From contig VXNL01000100.1 in assembly GCA_009840635.1 (NCBI GenBank), positions 1 to 43,221 of the forward strand: 43,221 nucleotides of DNA, written 5' to 3'. Each line of letters begins with the position of its first letter. Position 1 is the first letter of the stretch. The position numbers were made by a program, and so were the translations under genes. Origin of the DNA: Acidobacteriota bacterium. GTDB taxonomy: Bacteria > Acidobacteriota > Vicinamibacteria > Marinacidobacterales > Marinacidobacteraceae. Under the pieces are notes generated by a model. That model did not search any database. It was not told where the DNA came from and was given only the letters and a program-made list of their open reading frames with translations. Shown here piece after piece: positions 39,996 to 43,221 of the stretch.

Positions 39996-40481
39996 ATGTT
40001 GCAGATCGCGTGCGACGGCTCCTGCCTCGGGAACCCCGGGCCGGGAGGGTGGGCGGCGGTGATCGTGACCGATTCCGGAGAGGAGCGAGTCCTCTCGGGC
40101 GGTGAGCCGAACACCACGAACAACCGCATGGAGCTCACCGCCGCAATCCGGGCGGTGGAAGCGGTGCCGGACGGGGCCTCGGCCAGGGTGTTGTGCGACA
40201 GCCAATACGTGGTCAAGGGAATCACCCAGTGGCTTCCGTCCTGGGTCCGGCGCGGCTGGCAGACCGCGAACCGCCGTCCCGTCAAGAACGCCGACCTGTG
40301 GCGGCGTCTGGCCGCCGCGCGCGCCCGGCGGCCCGCCGTGCGGTTCGAGTGGGTCCGGGGTCATGCCGGTCACCCGGGGAACGAAAGGGCCCATACCGTC
40401 GCCTCGGAAGAGGCCGTAAGGCAAGGGCGGCAGGCGCCCGCGCCCAACCGAAGCGGCCGGCTCTTTGGCCCCAACGGATAG
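39996..40481 (+). CDS. rnhA: Ribonuclease HI
   Basis: The 161-residue protein cleaves RNA in RNA-DNA hybrids. It starts CDGSCLGNPGPGGWA (Asp7) and carries MEL (Glu46), CDSQYV (Asp68) and VRGHAGHPGNERAH, with His123 aligned to E. coli His124. The fourth carboxylate (E. coli Asp134) is His133 here. In the E. coli enzyme that position tolerates substitution better than the other three, so activity is likely. TAGGAT at 39981-39986 is nine bases before the ATG, which suggests a nearly leaderless mRNA. It is divergent from the AhpD-like gene and overlaps nothing. Confidence 0.92.
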   Translation: MLQIACDGSCLGNPGPGGWAAVIVTDSGEERVLSGGEPNTTNNRMELTAAIRAVEAVPDGASARVLCDSQYVVKGITQWLPSWVRRGWQTANRRPVKNADLWRRLAAARARRPAVRFEWVRGHAGHPGNERAHTVASEEAVRQGRQAPAPNRSGRLFGPNG

Positions 40482-40494
40482 ACTCGGGGCGTTC

Positions 40495-41445
40495 GTGCGC
40501 GAATACCGGTTCCTCCAGGCGGACGTTTTCACCGACCGCGCGTTCGCCGGGAATCCGCTGGCCATCGTCACCGGCGCCGAAGGGCTGTCGGGCGAAGAGA
40601 TGCAGCGGATCGCCGCCGAGATGAATCTCTCGGAGACCGCGTTCGTGCTGCCGCCCACCGCAGTGCAGGCGCTCTGCCGCCTTCGCATCTTCACCCCCAA
40701 CACGGAACTCCCGCTCGCGGGCCACCCCGTGGTGGGCACCTTCTTCGTGCTCGCCCGGCGCGGAGCACTGGGCCTCGGCGAGGCGCTCGCCAACCTCGGC
40801 ACCGGCGTCCACCGCATCCACCAGGAATGCGGCGCCGGAGTGCTTCCGGTGGACATCCGGGTTCGCGGAGGCGAGGTGGAGCAGGTCGTCATGACCCAGG
40901 CGCCCCCCCGCTTCTTCGCCGAATTCACCGATCGGAGTTCCCTCGCCGGCTGCCTCGGTATCGGCGCCGACGAGCTCCTTCCCGACGGCCGGCCGGCGCA
41001 GGTCGTCTCGACGGCGCTTCCCCAGTTGATGGTGCCGGTGCGCTCGCTGCGCAGCATCGAGAAGCTCGAACTGGATCCGATGGCGGCGCAGGCGCTGCTC
41101 AACCGCGAGGAGATCGGCTCCGACTGCATGATGGTCTTCTCGACCCAGTGCGTCGGCGAGGAGAGCGCCGCGCACGCCCGGATGTTCGCCCCGGGACTCG
41201 GCGTCCACGAAGACCCGGCGACCGGCAGCGCCGCGGGCGCGCTGGGCGCCTGGCTGGTCCGGCACGGCCTCGTGAGAAACGGTGACCGGGAGACCGTCCG
41301 CCTCGTGATCGAACAGGGTTACGAGATGGGTCGTCCCAGTTCGATCCACGTGGAGGTCGAGCGCGAGGGCGGCCAGCCCTCGCTGGTCCGCGTCGGCGGG
41401 CAGGCCGTCGAGGTCGCCGAAGGGGTGCTGCGGATCCCGGATTGA
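40495..41445 (+). CDS. PhzF-family isomerase/epimerase-like protein
   Basis: I take the GTG at 40495 (316 residues), 13 bases after rnhA; the alternative TTG at 40465 would overlap rnhA. The first half has the family start YRFLQADVFTDRAFAGNPLA and the catalytic Glu47 in MNLSETAFV; PLAGHPVVGT follows. The second half has DPATGSAAGALGAWL, the PhzF signature. PhzF enzymes share the diaminopimelate epimerase fold and act as isomerases; most members outside phenazine clusters have unknown substrates. No phenazine genes are present, so a general isomerase role is likely. Confidence 0.9.
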   Translation: MREYRFLQADVFTDRAFAGNPLAIVTGAEGLSGEEMQRIAAEMNLSETAFVLPPTAVQALCRLRIFTPNTELPLAGHPVVGTFFVLARRGALGLGEALANLGTGVHRIHQECGAGVLPVDIRVRGGEVEQVVMTQAPPRFFAEFTDRSSLAGCLGIGADELLPDGRPAQVVSTALPQLMVPVRSLRSIEKLELDPMAAQALLNREEIGSDCMMVFSTQCVGEESAAHARMFAPGLGVHEDPATGSAAGALGAWLVRHGLVRNGDRETVRLVIEQGYEMGRPSSIHVEVEREGGQPSLVRVGGQAVEVAEGVLRIPD

Positions 41446-41458
41446 GGAATCCGCCGGA

Positions 41459-43069
41459 TCACGGAATGGTGATCCGTTCGCCCGGCAGCGGCGGCGTGTG
41501 TGCGGGGACCCGGTGGGCCCTCACCCGCTGCTCGAAGGCATAGCCGAGGGCGAGCAGGCGTGGCTCGCTGAACGCCCGGCCCAGGAACGAGATCCCCACC
41601 GGGAGTCCTCCCCCGGTGAACCCCGCGGGCACGATCAGGTCCGGAAACCCGCTCATGTTGGCGAGGCGCACGGGCGAGGGTCCGTAGAGATCCGGAGGAC
41701 GATCGAGGAGCGCCGGCCGCGTCGGAGAGGTCGGATAGACGATGGCGTCGAGGTCCTCCTGGTCCATCAGGCCTTCCACCAGGGCACGGACCAGCGGGAG
41801 CGCGTGCTCCCGTACCGCGATGTGGGCGTGGTCGGTGACCTCTCCGCTGGCGTTCTCACGGAGAAACAGGCTCCAGCGTCCCGGGTTGGGACGGAGCCCG
41901 TCCCCGTGGGAGGGAAGCCGCATGGAGCGCTCGACCAGCTCGTCCAGCGTCTGCGGATAGCCGTCACCCAGACCTTGCAGGTACTCCGCGATCTGCTTGC
42001 GGAACTCCGGCCAGCGCACCGCGAGGTAGAAGTCGCTCTCGACCTCGAGCAGCCACTCCGGGAAGCGCACGTCGACGACCTCGGCCCCGGCGTCGCGCAT
42101 CGCATCGAGCGCCGCCTCGATCGCCCAGTCCACCTCGCGGTCCGTGCCCATGAAATCGCGGGCCACCCCCAGCCGCGCCCCGGACAGCGCCTCCGCATCC
42201 AGGAACTGCGTGTAGTCGTCGTGGAACTGCCCGGCGCTCCTCGACGTCGCCGCGTCCGCTTCGTCCACCCCCACCATGGTTCCGAGCGAGACCGCCACGT
42301 CGTACACGCTGCGCGCCATCGGTCCGCCGGTGTCGAAGGAGAGCGCCAGGGGCACGATGCCGTCGCGGCTCAGGAGCCCGAGCGTCGGTTTGAGGCCCGC
42401 CAGCCCGTTCGCGGTGGAGGGGCCCCGAATGGAACCGCCGGTGTCCGACCCCAACCCGACAAAGCCGTACCCGGCCGCGACCGCCGCGCCGGTGCCACCC
42501 GAAGAACCGGCGGGGGTGCGGGTCGGATCGTGCGGATTCCGGGTGATTCCGCCGAGCGAACTCATGGCGCCCCCGGAGGCGAACTCGCTCAGGTTCACCT
42601 TGGCCAGCACGATCGCGCCGGCCTCCCGCAGTTTCCCCACCACGAAGGCGTCGTCCGGGGGACGCGAATCCTGCAGCAGGAAGGACCCCGCCGTGGTGGG
42701 AATGTCGGCCGTGTCGAAGTTGTCCTTGAGGAGGACCGGGATCCCGTGCAGCGGTGAGCGCCGCCCCGACCGCTCCCGTTCGGCGTCCATTTCCCGGGCC
42801 CGTTGCCGGGCGTTCGGATTCACCGAGATGACGGCGTTGATCCGCGGCCCCTGGTCGTCGTACGCGGCGATCCGCGCCAGACACAGCTCGACGAGCCGCT
42901 CGGCGGTCAGGACGCCGGCATCGACCGCCTCGTTGATCTCGGCGATCGTGGCGGTGGTGAGCTCGATCTCACGGGACTGCCCGGCATCGCTGCGGGCCGC
43001 GAACAGGAGGGCCAGGGCGGCGAGCGCCCCGGCCAGGAAGAGCGTGGGGAACGGCAGAGGACGGCGCAT
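41459..43069 (-). CDS. Exported amidase-signature hydrolase (amidase 2)
   Basis: The ATG at 43069 gives 536 residues with a signal peptide (hydrophobic 9-24, cut near SDAGQ). The catalytic triad is Lys115 (VLLKDNFDT), cis-Ser189 (AGSSGGTGAA) and Ser213 (GSDTGGSIRGP). It is a paralogue of amidase 1; both share order, spacing (24 residues between the two serines) and a TPPLP end. It may hydrolyse peptide or other amides in the periplasm. TACGAT six bases before the ATG suggests a leaderless mRNA. It converges with the PhzF gene; the stops are 13 bases apart. The frame to 43123 upstream lacks support. Confidence 0.93.
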   Translation of the reverse strand: MRRPLPFPTLFLAGALAALALLFAARSDAGQSREIELTTATIAEINEAVDAGVLTAERLVELCLARIAAYDDQGPRINAVISVNPNARQRAREMDAERERSGRRSPLHGIPVLLKDNFDTADIPTTAGSFLLQDSRPPDDAFVVGKLREAGAIVLAKVNLSEFASGGAMSSLGGITRNPHDPTRTPAGSSGGTGAAVAAGYGFVGLGSDTGGSIRGPSTANGLAGLKPTLGLLSRDGIVPLALSFDTGGPMARSVYDVAVSLGTMVGVDEADAATSRSAGQFHDDYTQFLDAEALSGARLGVARDFMGTDREVDWAIEAALDAMRDAGAEVVDVRFPEWLLEVESDFYLAVRWPEFRKQIAEYLQGLGDGYPQTLDELVERSMRLPSHGDGLRPNPGRWSLFLRENASGEVTDHAHIAVREHALPLVRALVEGLMDQEDLDAIVYPTSPTRPALLDRPPDLYGPSPVRLANMSGFPDLIVPAGFTGGGLPVGISFLGRAFSEPRLLALGYAFEQRVRAHRVPAHTPPLPGERITIP

Positions 43070-43075
43070 GGCGCC

Positions 43076-43081
43076 ATCGTA
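43076..43081 (-). promoter_or_regulatory. Candidate -10 box of amidase 2 (TACGAT), leaderless
   Basis: The minus strand reads GGATACGATGGCGCC then ATG, so TACGAT ends six bases before the start codon, the same spacing as TAGAAT before amidase 1. No Shine-Dalgarno is seen. Confidence 0.35.
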
Positions 43082-43164
43082 TCCGCCGAGTCGGTTCGGG
43101 TGGATGACCGGGAAGGGAACCACTCCGCGGGTCAGCCTCGCGCCGGGCGCGGCGCGGAGCGCCG

Positions 43165-43188
43165 CGGTGCCGACCGGAGGTCTATACC
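43165..43188. repeat. Degenerate palindromic repeat at the window end
   Basis: GCGGTGCCGACC-GGA-GGTCTATACC resembles the unit at 25-50 (GGTGCCGGTC...), with a short GACC/GGTC stem around GGA. The rest of 43082-43221 has no gene; a T6 run occurs at 43201-43206. Confidence 0.3.
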
Positions 43189-43221
43189 GTTCGGGGAGTC
43201 TTTTTTGTGGGCTCTCCGGCG

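Overview
The window is high-GC, densely packed bacterial DNA from a Gram-negative lineage, most likely Acidobacteriota or a close relative. The reasons are a von Willebrand A protein of the acidobacterial VWFA-related type, a TPR/FG-GAP/ASPIC-UnbV secreted protein, several exported S9, M24 and amidase hydrolases, and a b6-type cytochrome b followed by a multihaem cytochrome c. Taxonomy is inferred from gene content only. The first 24 bases (14 G then 10 C) look like a contig-end artefact.

Layout. 175-5590 (minus): exported S9 peptidase, exported M24 peptidase, RNA polymerase omega, TlpA-like lipoprotein, Nudix hydrolase. 5633-10528: a secreted repeat protein, a cupredoxin-like lipoprotein, the VWFA protein and an exported dihydropyrimidinase-like enzyme. 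10825-21813 (minus): a complete respiratory chain in one run: HEAT protein, Rieske, cytochrome b6, long cytochrome b C-terminal subunit, octahaem cytochrome c, then cytochrome oxidase II, I, two subunit III genes, IV and a small CxxC membrane protein. 21835-27287 (minus): trpD-trpC-trpF-trpB-trpA followed by a DAHP-synthase homologue that has lost key active-site residues. A short ORF with three Trp codons lies upstream of trpD. 27671-33079 (plus): amidase, FmdB-type zinc ribbon, three tandem secreted TPR paralogues. 33253-37325 (minus): small unknown protein and the 1196-residue TPR/FG-GAP/ASPIC protein. 37444-43069: ABC-F ATPase, an AhpD-like gene interrupted by in-frame UGA, RNase HI, PhzF-like isomerase and a second exported amidase.

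The strongest discovery candidate is 39399-39956. It is an AhpD-like gene whose second redox cysteine (CxxC) is encoded by UGA, and a perfect hairpin with loop GGUCU follows it. The AGGUCU string sits 18-23 bases after the UGA, the same offset as in the E. coli fdhF SECIS as I recall it. Standard gene calling would split this into two fragments. It is best read as one 185-residue selenoprotein with a CHYU motif.

Other points of note: the respiratory operon encodes no cytochrome c1 or soluble cytochrome c, so the membrane-anchored octahaem protein is the obvious candidate wire between the Rieske/b complex and CuA. A GC-rich palindromic intergenic repeat family occurs at several gene ends. Several genes have a TAnnnT -10 box so close to the start codon that their mRNAs would be leaderless. 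No tRNA, rRNA, CRISPR array, insertion sequence or phage gene was seen.
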